Assembly (NCBI RefSeq): GCF_035987325.1 | Contig: NZ_CP108488.1 | Location: forward strand, 5,208,001-5,272,000 | Source of the DNA: Streptomyces sp. NBC_01244 | Lineage (GTDB): Bacteria > Actinomycetota > Actinomycetes > Streptomycetales > Streptomycetaceae | Length of the DNA stretch: 64,000 nucleotides | Direction: 5' to 3' | Part shown: positions 16,855 to 26,075 of the stretch, one piece after another | Position numbering within the stretch: the first letter of the stretch is position 1 | Layout of the letters: every line of letters starts with the position of its first letter | Notes under the pieces: generated by a model | The model's database searches: none | What the model saw: the letters and a program-made list of their open reading frames with translations, nothing else | What the model was told of the DNA's origin: nothing | Translations under genes and position numbers: made by a program

Positions 16855-16870
16855 TTCACAAAATTGTGAA
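16855..16870. promoter_or_regulatory. Operator TTCACAA-AA-TTGTGAA
   Basis: This perfect 7-bp inverted repeat with a 2-bp centre sits in the 75-base divergent region between the MarR/GbsR gene and the ABC ATPase gene, ending 20 bases before the ATPase start. It also lies in a locally AT-rich patch, as expected for a promoter. The most likely ligand is the adjacent regulator. Confidence 0.75.
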
Positions 16871-16890
16871 AGAAGCGTACGTTCGGAGTC

Positions 16891-17805
16891 ATGGCGAAGG
16901 CAATCAGCGTCGCCGGACTCCACAAGGAGTTCGGTCGCACCCACGCACTGGACGGCCTCGATCTCGCGGTCGCCACCGGAGAGGTGCACGGATTCCTCGG
17001 CCCCAACGGCGCCGGCAAATCCACCGCGATCCGGGTGCTGCTCGGCCTGCTGCGCGCCGACTCCGGCCTCGCCCGGCTGCTCGGCGGCGACCCGTGGGCC
17101 GACGCCGTCGAACTGCACCGCCGCATCGCCTACGTACCCGGCGACGTCACCCTCTGGCGCAACCTCTCCGGCTGCGAGGTCATCGACCTCTACGGGCGCC
17201 TGCGCGGCGGCCGCGCAGGCCTCGACCGGGCGCGCCGAGCCGAGCTGATCGAGCGGTTCGAACTCGACCCGACCAAGAAGGGCCGTACGTACTCCAAGGG
17301 CAACCGGCAGAAGGTCGCCCTCGTCGCCGCCTTCGCCGCCGACGTGGAACTGCTCATCCTCGACGAGCCCACCTCCGGCCTCGACCCGCTGATGGAGGAG
17401 GTCTTCCGCAGCTGTGTCGCCGAGGCCCGGGCCGCCGGCCGCACCATCCTGCTCAGCTCGCACATCCTCAGCGAGGTCGAGACCCTCTGCGACCGGGTCA
17501 GCATCATCCGCAAGGGCCGGACGGTCGAGACCGGCAGCCTCGCCGAACTGCGCCACCTCACCCGTACGTCGATCAGCGCCGAGCTCGCCGGACCACCCAA
17601 CGGGCTCGCGCACCTGCCCGGCGTCCACGACGTGGAAGTACGGGGGCGGAAGATCCGCCTCCAGGCCGACACGGACAAGCTGGACGCCGTACTGCGGTCG
17701 CTGGCCGCCTCGGGGGTACGGTCCCTGACCGCGACCCCGCCGACCCTCGAAGAGCTCTTCCTGCGCCACTACGCCCGGGACGACGAGGCGGGAGAGCTGC
17801 GATGA
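16891..17805 (+). CDS. ABC exporter ATP-binding protein
   Basis: The 304-residue protein has a complete nucleotide-binding domain: Walker [10 protein letters not shown] near residue 42, signature [11 protein letters not shown] near 136 (a variant of LSGGQ), Walker [14 protein letters not shown] near 155 and a switch His in [11 protein letters not shown] near 188. A C-terminal extension of about 80 residues is typical of the DrrA/CcmA drug or lipid exporter type. Its ATGA overlap with the next gene shows it pairs with that permease. Substrate unknown. Confidence 0.92.
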   Translation: MAKAISVAGLHKEFGRTHALDGLDLAVATGEVHGFLGPNGAGKSTAIRVLLGLLRADSGLARLLGGDPWADAVELHRRIAYVPGDVTLWRNLSGCEVIDLYGRLRGGRAGLDRARRAELIERFELDPTKKGRTYSKGNRQKVALVAAFAADVELLILDEPTSGLDPLMEEVFRSCVAEARAAGRTILLSSHILSEVETLCDRVSIIRKGRTVETGSLAELRHLTRTSISAELAGPPNGLAHLPGVHDVEVRGRKIRLQADTDKLDAVLRSLAASGVRSLTATPPTLEELFLRHYARDDEAGELR

Positions 17806-19388
17806 ATCGCCGCCGACTGGCCGGGACCGGCACCCTGCTGCGCCTCGCCCTGCGCCGCGACCGCGTCATGATGCCGGTCTGGATCCTGGCCGTGGCCGCC
17901 CTGCTGCTCAGCCTGCCCGCCTCACTCGAATCGGTGTACGGGACCCCGGCCGAACGGACCCGGCTGCTCTCCACCCTGAGCACGAACGGCTCGCTCCGCG
18001 CCCTCTACGGCCCCGCCTTCGGCGATTCGGTCGGCGCGCTGACCGCCTGGCGCGGCGGGGTCTTCGCCGGGCTGCTCGCGGGGGTCATGAGCCTGATCAT
18101 CGTGATCCGGCACACCCGAGAGGAGGAGGAGACGGGCCGTCAGGAGCTGTTGTCGGCAGCGATGGTGGGGCGCAGGGCTCCGCTGACGGCAGCCTTGCTG
18201 GCGGCCCTCACCGCCAACGCGCTGGTCGCTCTCCTCGTCACGGCCGGGCTCGCCGGCCGGGGTGCGGGCGGAGCGCTCGCCCTCGGGCTCGGGATCGGCG
18301 CCACCGGGATGCTGTTCGCGTCGGCGGCCGCCGTCACGGCGCAGCTCACCGAGAGCGCGCGGCTCGCCAAGGGCCTCGCCGGGGCGCTGCTCGGCGCGGC
18401 CTTCGTCCTGCGCGCCGCGGGGGACGCGGGCTCCGCGGACGGTTCGTCGGCGCTGACCTGGATCTCACCGCTGGGCTGGCTGGAGCACCTACGGGCCTTC
18501 GCGGCCGAACGCTGGTCGGTGCTCGCCCTGTTCGCGGCGGCCTTCGCCCTCCAGACGGCAGCGGCCTACGCGCTCGCCGGCCGACGCGACCTCGGCATGA
18601 GCTTCCTGACGGTCCGCCCGGGCCCGGCCGAGGGACGGCTCGCCGGCGCGGGGGCGCTGGCGTGGCGGCTGCAGCGGGGCGGGCTGCTCGGCTGGAGCCT
18701 CGGATTCCTGGTGGCCGGCGCGGTGTTCGGGGCAATGGCGGACGGGGCCATCGAGCTGGTCGGCGACAACGCCAGGACCCGGGAGATCATCGAGCGGATG
18801 GGCGGCGCGGGCGGCCGGGTCGGCCTCACCGACGCCTTCCTGGCGACGATGGCCGGGATGCTCGGACTGGTGGCCGCCCTCTTCATCGTGTCGTCGGTAC
18901 TGCGCCTGGGTGCCGAGGAGTCGGGGCAGCGCGCGGAACCCGTGCTCGCGAACGCCGTCGGCCGCCTGCGCTGGGCCGCCGGCCATCTGGCCGTGGCCTT
19001 CGGCGGCGCGGCGCTGATCCTGGTGCTGGGTGGGCTCGGCCTGGGCCTCGGCCATGGCGCGGACCTCGCGCAGACCGTCGGGGGCGCTCTCGTGCAGCTC
19101 CCCGCGGTGTGGGTGATCGGCGCCGTCGCGGCCCTCCTGTACGGCGCGGCCCCCGGCCACGCGTCGGCCGCTTGGGCGGTGGCCGGGGCGGTGCTGGCCC
19201 TCGGCTGGATCGGCCCCGCGCTGAACCTCCCCCGGGCGGTCCTCGACCTGTCCCCCTTCGCCCACCTGCCCCGGATCCCCGGCTCCGAGGCCCTGACCTG
19301 GGCTCCTCCACTGATGCTGACCGCGCTGGCGGCGGCTCTCCTGGCCGCTGCCCTGACCGCCCTGCGTCGCCGGGACCTGGCGGCCTGA
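17802..19388 (+). CDS. ABC exporter permease
   Basis: The 528-residue integral membrane protein has roughly twelve hydrophobic segments arranged as two repeats, each opening with a periplasmic-loop-like segment. It resembles large actinobacterial exporter permeases (TetR/MarR-controlled multidrug type). The start overlaps the ATPase stop as ATGA. It ends 28 bases before the DnaA-box palindrome. Substrate is unknown. Confidence 0.88.
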   Translation: MNRRRLAGTGTLLRLALRRDRVMMPVWILAVAALLLSLPASLESVYGTPAERTRLLSTLSTNGSLRALYGPAFGDSVGALTAWRGGVFAGLLAGVMSLIIVIRHTREEEETGRQELLSAAMVGRRAPLTAALLAALTANALVALLVTAGLAGRGAGGALALGLGIGATGMLFASAAAVTAQLTESARLAKGLAGALLGAAFVLRAAGDAGSADGSSALTWISPLGWLEHLRAFAAERWSVLALFAAAFALQTAAAYALAGRRDLGMSFLTVRPGPAEGRLAGAGALAWRLQRGGLLGWSLGFLVAGAVFGAMADGAIELVGDNARTREIIERMGGAGGRVGLTDAFLATMAGMLGLVAALFIVSSVLRLGAEESGQRAEPVLANAVGRLRWAAGHLAVAFGGAALILVLGGLGLGLGHGADLAQTVGGALVQLPAVWVIGAVAALLYGAAPGHASAAWAVAGAVLALGWIGPALNLPRAVLDLSPFAHLPRIPGSEALTWAPPLMLTALAAALLAAALTALRRRDLAA

Positions 19389-19416
19389 GCCCCGATACCC
19401 CTTGATCCACTCTCTT

Positions 19417-19452
19417 CCGAAAAGTTGTCCACAGCTGTGGACAACTTTTCGG
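19417..19452. other. Perfect 36-bp palindrome with two inverted DnaA boxes; probable terminator
   Basis: TTGTCCACA at 19425-19433 and its reverse complement TGTGGACAA at 19436-19444 flank a 2-bp GC centre. Both match the preferred Streptomyces DnaA box. The symmetry continues perfectly to 19417 and 19452 with CCGAAAAG/CTTTTCGG arms, so a transcript would fold into an 18-bp stem with a T-rich end. It lies between the convergent permease and response-regulator genes. It may act as a bidirectional terminator, as a DnaA-binding site, or both. Confidence 0.85.
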
Positions 19453-19458
19453 AGCAGC

Positions 19459-20127
19459 CTAAGCGGGGGTCACCAGCCGCGCCTCGTACGCGAACACCGC
19501 CGCCTGTGTGCGGTCCCGCAGTCCCAGCTTCACCAGGATCCGGCTCACGTGCGTCTTGATGGTGGACTCGGCGATGATCAGGCGATCCGCTATCTCCGCG
19601 TTGGACAGCCCCTGTGCGATCAGCACCAGCACCTCGGTCTCCCGCTCCGTCAGCTCCGTCAGTTCCGTGCCCCCCGCGGACCCCACCTGCGGCCGGGTGT
19701 CCGACAGCTTCGAGAACTCCGTGATCAACCGCTTGGTCACGGAAGGGGCCAGCAAGGCCTCCCCGGCGGCCACCACCCTCACCCCGTCGGCCAGTTGACG
19801 GGCGGAGGCGTCCTTGAGGAGGAACCCGGAGGCGCCGGCCCGCAGCGCCTGGTACACGTACTCGTCGAGGTCGAAGGTCGTCAGGACCAGCACCTTCGCG
19901 TCCGTGTCGGCGGCCACGATCTCCCGGGTCGCCTCCAGGCCGTTCATCTCCGGCATCCGGATGTCCATCAGCACCACATCCGGCTTCAGCGCCGCCACTT
20001 GGGCGATGGCCTCCCGCCCGTTCACCGCCTCCCCGGCCACTTCGATGCCGTCCATCGCGTTCAGCAGGACGGAGAATCCCTCACGGACCATCATCTGGTC
20101 GTCGACGATGAGCACCCGGATCGTCAT
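19459..20127 (-). CDS. LuxR/NarL-type response regulator
   Basis: The 222-residue protein has a receiver domain (VLIVDDQMMVREGF with the acidic pair, DVVLMDIRMPEMNG with phospho-acceptor Asp near residue 54, TTFDLDEYVYQAL, and the Lys in GFLLKDAS near 104) and a C-terminal LuxR helix-turn-helix (LTERETEVLVLIAQGLSNAE, STIKTHVSRILVKLGLRDR). The start overlaps the kinase stop by 4 bases. Very similar to the next regulator downstream of 21.5 kb, indicating a tandem duplication. Confidence 0.93.
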   Translation of the reverse strand: MTIRVLIVDDQMMVREGFSVLLNAMDGIEVAGEAVNGREAIAQVAALKPDVVLMDIRMPEMNGLEATREIVAADTDAKVLVLTTFDLDEYVYQALRAGASGFLLKDASARQLADGVRVVAAGEALLAPSVTKRLITEFSKLSDTRPQVGSAGGTELTELTERETEVLVLIAQGLSNAEIADRLIIAESTIKTHVSRILVKLGLRDRTQAAVFAYEARLVTPA

Positions 20128-21449
20128 GCCGGATCCTTCGCCGTTTCCGGGCGGCTGCCGGCCACGGGTATGAACACCGCCACCTCGAACCCTCCGGAGG
20201 CCCGCTCCCCGGCGGTCATCTCCCCTTCCAGCATGGCCACCCGCTCGCGCATCCCGGTGATCCCCTGCCCGGCCCCCGGCGAGGGCCGCACGTCTCCGGT
20301 GCCGGCCTCGTTGACGATGCGCAGGCCCAGCCCGCCCAGCACGTACGAGATCTCGACCCCGGCGGAGGCACCCGGCGCGTGCCGCAGGGTGTTGCTCAGG
20401 GCCTCCTGGATGATCCGGTAGGCCGAAAGCTCCACCCCCGGAGGCAGTTCGCGCACCGCGCCCGTCACCGTCTTGTCCACGCTCAGCCCGGCCTCCCGCA
20501 CGTTGGCCAGCAGACCGTCGAGCGAGGCCAGCGTCGGCTGCGGGGCGTCCGGTGCCTCGTAGTCCGCGGAGCGCACGACGCCCAGTACCCGGCGCAGCTC
20601 GGTCAGGGCCGCCACCGCGTTCTCCCGGATGGTGACGAACGCGGCCTCCAGCTCCGGCGGCGGATTCTTCACCCGGTAGGGCGCGGCCTCCGCCTGGATG
20701 GCCACCACCGACATGTGGTGGGCCACCACGTCGTGGAGCTCCCGCGCGATCGTGGTCCGCTCCTCCAGCAGGGTCCGCCGGTCCCGCTCGACGGCGGTGA
20801 CCTCCTGCTGCGCGGTGACCTCCTGCTCCGCCTGCTTGCGAATCGTGCGGATGCTCACGGCCAGCAGCGCGATCGCCGAGGCGAAGGCCATCGGCCCGAC
20901 GTTGATGTTCTGGCCTTGGCCGAGCAGGATCGATGTCCCGATGCCGATCGTCAGCGTGACCACCCACATCCAGCCGGCCGTGCGGGGACTGGTCCGCATC
21001 GCCACCAGAGTCACCGTCACGAGGTAGGAGAAGAAGGTGGCGGGGGTCCAGGGCCAGTTGGGATCGGAGCCGTTGACGACCGAGAAGACCATGGTGACCG
21101 CCACGGCGACCCAGAACGCTCCCAGCGGCCGCACCAGGGTCATCGCGATCGGGGTTGCCGCGAGCAGTCCCATCACCAGGGAAGCGGCCTGGGGCAGACC
21201 GGTGGTGATCGAGGTGAAGACCACCACGAGGAACGCGATCAGGCAGACGACCGCGTGCGGCAGCTGTGCGGCCTCCACCCGTATCCGCTGCGGGAGTCGC
21301 CGGGTCAGCGGCCCGTCCGTGCGCATCGGGGGCAGTGGGCGGTAGGCGAAGGCGTCGGTGATCAGAGCCTGGCGAAGGCTCTGGATGAAGCCCGAAGCCA
21401 GCCGGATCTCTGGTGTCCGGGGGTTCGCCCCGGGGGTCGTCTCGGTCAT
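20124..21449 (-). CDS. Sensor histidine kinase, HisKA_3 type
   Basis: The 441-residue protein has an N-terminal region of about five or six membrane helices (residues 60-210), a coiled linker, then ERTTIARELHDVVAHHMSVV with the phosphorylated His, EALSNTLRHAPG as N box and GQGITGMRERVAML as ATP-lid motif. It belongs to the NarX/DesK family. Cognate partner is the regulator at 19459-20127. The ATG at 21449 has a GGGGAG one base upstream, too close to be ideal; a GTG three codons earlier is an alternative. Confidence 0.92.
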   Translation of the reverse strand: MTETTPGANPRTPEIRLASGFIQSLRQALITDAFAYRPLPPMRTDGPLTRRLPQRIRVEAAQLPHAVVCLIAFLVVVFTSITTGLPQAASLVMGLLAATPIAMTLVRPLGAFWVAVAVTMVFSVVNGSDPNWPWTPATFFSYLVTVTLVAMRTSPRTAGWMWVVTLTIGIGTSILLGQGQNINVGPMAFASAIALLAVSIRTIRKQAEQEVTAQQEVTAVERDRRTLLEERTTIARELHDVVAHHMSVVAIQAEAAPYRVKNPPPELEAAFVTIRENAVAALTELRRVLGVVRSADYEAPDAPQPTLASLDGLLANVREAGLSVDKTVTGAVRELPPGVELSAYRIIQEALSNTLRHAPGASAGVEISYVLGGLGLRIVNEAGTGDVRPSPGAGQGITGMRERVAMLEGEMTAGERASGGFEVAVFIPVAGSRPETAKDPA

Positions 21450-21538
21450 GCTCCCCACGGTAGGTGGGCCCTGGCCTGGTCCGCGTCGCCGCTGAAGGGG
21501 ATTTCCCGGGGTCCCCCTCAAGTACTACCGGGGCTGCC

Positions 21539-22213
21539 TCAGTAGCCCGTCGGACGGATCAGGCCCGTCTCGTACGCGAACACCGCCGCCTGTGTGCGGT
21601 CCCGCAGGCCCAGCTTCACCAGGATCCGGCCCACGTGCGTTTTCACCGTCTGCTCGGCCAGGATCAGGTGTTCGGCGATCTCCGCGTTCGACATGCCCTG
21701 GGCGACCAGCGACAGGACCTCCGTCTCCCGCTCCGTCAGCTCGTCGATGCGCGCCTTCGAGGGCGCCCTCGGAGCCCCCAGCCGGGAGAACTCGGTGATC
21801 AGCCGCTTCGTGATGTTCGGCGCGAGGAGCGCCTCCCCGGCCGCGATCACGCGGACCGCCTCCGCCAGCTGATCGGCGGATGCGTCCTTGAGGAGGAACC
21901 CCGAGGCGCCGGCGCGCAGCGCCTCGTACACGTACTCGTCGAGGTCGAAGGTGGTCAGCACGAGCACCTTCACCGCGGAGCCCGGGGCGGCGGTGATGAG
22001 GGAGGTGGCCTCGATACCGCCCATGCCGGGCATCCGGATGTCCATCAGCACCACGTCCGGGGCCAGTTCGGCGACCTTGGCCACGGCCTCGGCGCCGTCG
22101 ACGGCCTGACCGACGACCTCGATGTCGGGCTGGGCGTCGAGGAGCACGGTGAAGCCCTGGCGGACCATCATCTGGTCGTCGGCGATCATCACCTTGATCG
22201 GGGCAGCAGTCAT
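21539..22213 (-). CDS. LuxR/NarL-type response regulator (paralogue)
   Basis: The 224-residue protein has the same architecture as the regulator at 19459-20127: VMIADDQMMVRQGF, DVVLMDIRMPGMGG with phospho-acceptor Asp near residue 57, GFLLKDASADQLAEAV, and LTERETEVLSLVAQGMSNAE plus QTVKTHVGRILVKLGLRDR at the C-terminus. The two output helices are nearly identical, so the two systems may bind overlapping promoters. Its start overlaps the kinase stop by 4 bases. Confidence 0.93.
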   Translation of the reverse strand: MTAAPIKVMIADDQMMVRQGFTVLLDAQPDIEVVGQAVDGAEAVAKVAELAPDVVLMDIRMPGMGGIEATSLITAAPGSAVKVLVLTTFDLDEYVYEALRAGASGFLLKDASADQLAEAVRVIAAGEALLAPNITKRLITEFSRLGAPRAPSKARIDELTERETEVLSLVAQGMSNAEIAEHLILAEQTVKTHVGRILVKLGLRDRTQAAVFAYETGLIRPTGY

Positions 22214-23568
22214 GAGTCCTTCTTCATCGTCTCGGGGGCGGGGGAAGGCCCGCCGCCCGGGGACACGGGATCCATCGGCAGCACGGCGCTCACCTCGTAC
22301 CCTCCGTCGGGGCGGGGGCCGGCGGCCAGCTCGCCCCCCAGCATGCCCGCTCGCTCCCGCATCCCCAGCAGCCCGTGCCCCGCTCCCATGGTCGGCGGGG
22401 CCGGGCGGGTGGGCACGCTGTTGGCGACGCACAGGTGCACATCGCGGGGTCCGTAGGCGATGCCGACCTCCACACGGGAGCCCGGCGCGTGGCGCAGGCA
22501 GTTGCTCAGGGCCTCCTGAACGATCCGGTAAGCGGTGAGCTCCACCCCCGGGGACAACGGGCGGCGGATGCCCGCGATCTCGGTGGTGACATCGAGCCCG
22601 GCGGCCCGCACGTTGTCCACGAGGCCGTCCAACTCGGCCAGGGTGGGCTGCGGATGGTGCGGGCCGCCGGCCTCGTCGGGGTGCTCGGAACGCAGCACCC
22701 CCAGGACGCGGCGCAACTCCGTCAGGGCTTCCACGGCATTCGCACGGATCCCGGCCAGGTTCTCCTTGAGCTCCTCCGACGGGTTCTCCACGAGAAAGGG
22801 GGCCACCTGTGCCTGGATGGAGATCACCGACATGTGGTGGGCGACGACGTCGTGCAGCTCGCGGGCGATCCGGCTGCGCTCCTCCAGCAGGGTGCGCCGG
22901 GCGCGCTCCTCCTCGGTGAGCGTCTCCTGCCGGACGAGCTGTGTGCGGGCCAGCCGGGTCGCGCGCAGGGCGTAGCCGAGGAGCCCGGTGAAGGCGAAGA
23001 GGAGGACGGCCCCGGGGGTGCCGGTGCCGCTGTTCTCCGGCCTGAGGAAGGCCTCGGCCAGCCCGGTGCAGCCGACGACGACGGTGACCGCCCCGACGGT
23101 CACCCGGGGCGGCACCCGCAGGGACACCAGCAGCAGCACCGGGGCGAAGGCGAACATCCCGGCGGGCATCCACGGCCAGCTCTGGCCCTGCCCGACGTGC
23201 CCGTGGATCTGCCCGGCGACCAGTCCCGCCGCGGTCAGGCCGAGCCAGTACCCGGCCATCGGCCACCGCATCGCGATCACGATGGCCCCGCCGACCATGG
23301 TCGCCAGCAGGGACCGGACGGAGCCGTGGACCTCGTAGTGGTTGCTGAGCTGCTCCGTGGTGACGGAGAAGAAGGCCGCCGCCAGATAGAGGAGCACCAC
23401 GTGCGGGAGCCAGGCCAGCCAGCGCGGTTTCGACATCCTCGGCAGGGGGTCGGCCTTCAGGTCCAGGAGCCCCCGGGCCACGCCCGCCACGACCGCTGCG
23501 GCCGAGTTCTGGGCCGGGGCCGGGGCCGGGGGCTCGCTCTGCTCGTTCACGTCGTCCAGCCTAGGCAT
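22210..23568 (-). CDS. Sensor histidine kinase, HisKA_3 type (paralogue)
   Basis: The 452-residue protein has five or six membrane helices (about residues 50-190), RSRIARELHDVVAHHMSVIS with the phosphorylated His, EALSNCLRHAPG as N box and GAGHGLLGMRERAGML as ATP lid. The ATG at 23568 has AAGGAGA 7 bases upstream and overlaps the acyltransferase stop by 8 bases, suggesting co-expression with the acyltransferase. Paralogous to the kinase at 20124-21449, mainly in the cytoplasmic half. Confidence 0.92.
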   Translation of the reverse strand: MPRLDDVNEQSEPPAPAPAQNSAAAVVAGVARGLLDLKADPLPRMSKPRWLAWLPHVVLLYLAAAFFSVTTEQLSNHYEVHGSVRSLLATMVGGAIVIAMRWPMAGYWLGLTAAGLVAGQIHGHVGQGQSWPWMPAGMFAFAPVLLLVSLRVPPRVTVGAVTVVVGCTGLAEAFLRPENSGTGTPGAVLLFAFTGLLGYALRATRLARTQLVRQETLTEEERARRTLLEERSRIARELHDVVAHHMSVISIQAQVAPFLVENPSEELKENLAGIRANAVEALTELRRVLGVLRSEHPDEAGGPHHPQPTLAELDGLVDNVRAAGLDVTTEIAGIRRPLSPGVELTAYRIVQEALSNCLRHAPGSRVEVGIAYGPRDVHLCVANSVPTRPAPPTMGAGHGLLGMRERAGMLGGELAAGPRPDGGYEVSAVLPMDPVSPGGGPSPAPETMKKDS

Positions 23569-24907
23569 GGAGGGTCTCCTTGGCGGGAGCCACCGGGCCG
23601 GTGACTGTGCTTTCACCGGCCGGAGTTGAGTCGGTGAGGGCGGTGGGGGATGCGTTCCCCGGGGCCGGGGCCGGGGCCGGGGCCGGGGCCGGGGTCGGGG
23701 TCCGGGCAGCGGACGAGGCGACGATCCGGGAGGGGGTGGCCGGAGTCCCGGAGGATCCGCGCCGGGTCCGGCCACGGGGGCGGCCGCCGACCTGCTCGTA
23801 GGTGTGGAAGGCGGCCCAGCAGACCGCCAGCGCGGCCGCGAACACGGGGAGCCACAGCAGCCGGACGGCTATCCACTGCGCGGAGGCGGGCACGGTGTGC
23901 AGGCCGGGCAGATCGGTGGAGACCAGCAGTCCCAGCGCGGTGACGGCCATCATCGCGGTCTGGTGCCACAGGAAGATCGTCATGGCGGACAGGTTCACCA
24001 GCGCCACCTTCGCCCAGGCCCGCGGCCGGCTCATCACCCGGGCCAGCGGCCCCCGGAGCAGCAGTGCCAGCCCGCACTGGGCCAGGCCGAACGCCACGGC
24101 GGCCAGCGTCGGCGGGTTCAGGTTCGAGATCGCGGCTCCCGGGACACCGACCATCGAGGCGGGGTACCCGCCCCAGAGGATCAGTGCGGCCGTGGCGGCG
24201 ATCCCGCCGCCCAGCAGGAGGGCGGCCGGGGTGCGCCGGGCGAAGGCGCCCCGGGACCAGGCGGCGCCCAGGGTGTAGGGCACCAGCCAGCCGGCGGCCA
24301 CATTGACCCAGCCGATCCATTCGGGTCCGCCGAACCCGAAGCGCCAGACGTCGACCGAGGCCACCACGGCCAGCGGCCACAGCGGGCTCAGCCGGGCGAC
24401 GAGCGGGGTCGCGGCGGTGAGCGCGGCGAAGACGAGGAGGAACCACAGGGGCGACAGGACGAGCTTGAGCAGGGTCCGGACGGTGTCCGTCCCGACACCG
24501 CCGAGCAGCATGCCACCGGCGGCGACGCTCCAGAGGACCAGGACGGCGGCGACCGGCCGGAACAGCCTGCCGAGACGCCGGCGGACCCACGGCCCGTACG
24601 GGACTCCGCGACCGCGCGCCGACTCGTACCCCTGGGCCGCGACATGGCCGCCGACCAGGAAGAAGACGGCCAGGGTCTGGAACACCCAGGAGACCGGGGC
24701 CAGTCCGCTCATGTGGGCCAGCGGGCTGGTGGTGCTGAGGGCGCCGTCGGCGCTGGTCAGTGCGGTGACCAGCCAGTGGCCCAGCACCACGCCGAGGATG
24801 GCGAAGGCCCGGAGCGCGTCCACGGCCCGGTCCCGGTGGGCGGGGGTTCCGGCGTCGATGCGGTCCGCGAGAACGGACCAGCGGGTCTGTGGTTCACGCA
24901 CGCGCAC
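23561..24907 (-). CDS. Acyltransferase 3 family membrane protein
   Basis: The 448-residue protein has about ten transmembrane helices. DRAVDALRAFAILGVVLGHW near residue 26 is the typical opening with the catalytic His; FFLVGGHVAAQGY and FLWHQTAMM are further family motifs. Members O-acylate exported sugars, antibiotics or lipids. The C-terminal tail (about residues 380-448) is low complexity with repeated Ala-Pro. The GTG at 24907 has GGAGG 6 bases upstream. The gene overlaps the upstream hydrolase by 14 bases and the downstream kinase by 8. Confidence 0.85.
   Translation of the reverse strand: MRVREPQTRWSVLADRIDAGTPAHRDRAVDALRAFAILGVVLGHWLVTALTSADGALSTTSPLAHMSGLAPVSWVFQTLAVFFLVGGHVAAQGYESARGRGVPYGPWVRRRLGRLFRPVAAVLVLWSVAAGGMLLGGVGTDTVRTLLKLVLSPLWFLLVFAALTAATPLVARLSPLWPLAVVASVDVWRFGFGGPEWIGWVNVAAGWLVPYTLGAAWSRGAFARRTPAALLLGGGIAATAALILWGGYPASMVGVPGAAISNLNPPTLAAVAFGLAQCGLALLLRGPLARVMSRPRAWAKVALVNLSAMTIFLWHQTAMMAVTALGLLVSTDLPGLHTVPASAQWIAVRLLWLPVFAAALAVCWAAFHTYEQVGGRPRGRTRRGSSGTPATPSRIVASSAARTPTPAPAPAPAPAPGNASPTALTDSTPAGESTVTGPVAPAKETLHA
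23661..23696. repeat. GGGGCC hexanucleotide tandem repeat
   Basis: Five GGGGCC units and one GGGGTC encode the Ala-Pro tail of the acyltransferase. The unit length preserves frame on expansion. Confidence 0.8.
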
Positions 24908-25892
24908 GGGAGACCTCCGGAGCAGCGAGGGCGGACGGGGAGGAGCCGAGCACGATCCCGGCCAGGCCGTTCAGGGACTCGCTGCCCGGCTTGAGGTAGT
25001 CGCTGTGGCCGCCGGAACCGGCCGCGAAGGGCAGGGCTCCGAAGGCCGGGTCCACGGGATCGGCGCCGAAGCCGATCCCGCCGACGCGGACGTGCGGGAC
25101 ACCCGAGATCCAGTCGTCGCCGCCCCGGCCGGCCCAGACCCGGGCCCGGGTCGGCAGGTCCGCGGCGGAGCCGGCTCCCGTGCCCGGACTGCCGAACAGC
25201 GCGATGTCGGTGACCTCGGGGCCCGTCCCCGTACGGGCACAGACGACGGACCCGTAGGAGTGGCACAGGAGCGAGAGGCGGGCCTCCGGGGCGGCCAGCC
25301 GGGCCAACCGGGGAAGGAAGGAGCTCAGTTCGGCGGCGGCCTCGTCGGCGCGGCCGGTGGTCAGGACGACCGGGCTGACCGTACCGGGGGTGTCGTACCC
25401 GAGCCAGGCGACCACGGCGGAACGGGGGTGCTCGGCGCGGAGGCGCTGCTGAAGGGCGACGGCTCCGGCGCGGAACCTCTGGTAGGTGTCCAGCGTCGTG
25501 TCCGACCCGGGGACCAGGACCGCGACCCGGTCGGCGGTCGCCAGATCGCCGAACACCTCTATGGCCCGGCCCTTGCCGCGCCCGTCGAAGGCGAGGAACC
25601 GGGCATCGCCGCCCGCCTCCATCGCCCGGAGCTTCGCCGCACGGCCGGCGCGGCCGGCGTTCTCCGCGGTACTGGCCGCCTCGGCGAGGTTGGCGAGGTG
25701 GGCTGCGTACCGGTCGGGGAGGTTGGCGCTCGCGCCGAGGACCGCCGGGGCAGGCGCGGGGACGTCCGGGGACGCGGCGGCGGAAACGGGCAACACCACG
25801 GCCGCGGCGACGAGTCCGGCCAGCAGCGTGCGGCGCAGACGGCCGCTGCTGCGGCCGTCGGGACGTGCGGTGGGTCGGGGTCGGCGGCTCAT
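24894..25892 (-). CDS. Secreted alpha/beta hydrolase (DUF1023-like)
   Basis: The 332-residue protein has a twin-basic N-terminus and hydrophobic stretch (RRTLLAGLVAAAVVLPVSA, about residues 20-38) ending in an Ala-x-Ala-like site, so it is probably exported. VLVPGSDTTLDTYQRF near residue 127 and LLCHSYGSVVCA near 212 give the oxyanion region and the nucleophile Ser. DUF1023 proteins usually have GHSYGS; here Cys replaces the first Gly. GGHSDYL near the C-terminus can supply the catalytic His. Substrate unknown. The 14-base overlap with the acyltransferase suggests one transcript with the downstream kinase and regulator. Confidence 0.82.
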   Translation of the reverse strand: MSRRPRPTARPDGRSSGRLRRTLLAGLVAAAVVLPVSAAASPDVPAPAPAVLGASANLPDRYAAHLANLAEAASTAENAGRAGRAAKLRAMEAGGDARFLAFDGRGKGRAIEVFGDLATADRVAVLVPGSDTTLDTYQRFRAGAVALQQRLRAEHPRSAVVAWLGYDTPGTVSPVVLTTGRADEAAAELSSFLPRLARLAAPEARLSLLCHSYGSVVCARTGTGPEVTDIALFGSPGTGAGSAADLPTRARVWAGRGGDDWISGVPHVRVGGIGFGADPVDPAFGALPFAAGSGGHSDYLKPGSESLNGLAGIVLGSSPSALAAPEVSRARA

Positions 25893-26075
25893 GGATCCGG
25901 TCCTTCACTCGTGCCAGAGGGGGCGTTGGTGCGTCGCGTTGTTCTCTGGTCACGAAGTTAGGAATCGGGAGCCCTCGTCGGCGTCCCACTGGAGAGCCCA
26001 CTTCCCAAGTAGCTCTCAGGTATGACAGGGCTTACTCAGGGGTCAGGCAGGCCCCGCCCGTTGGACGCGGCTCGC

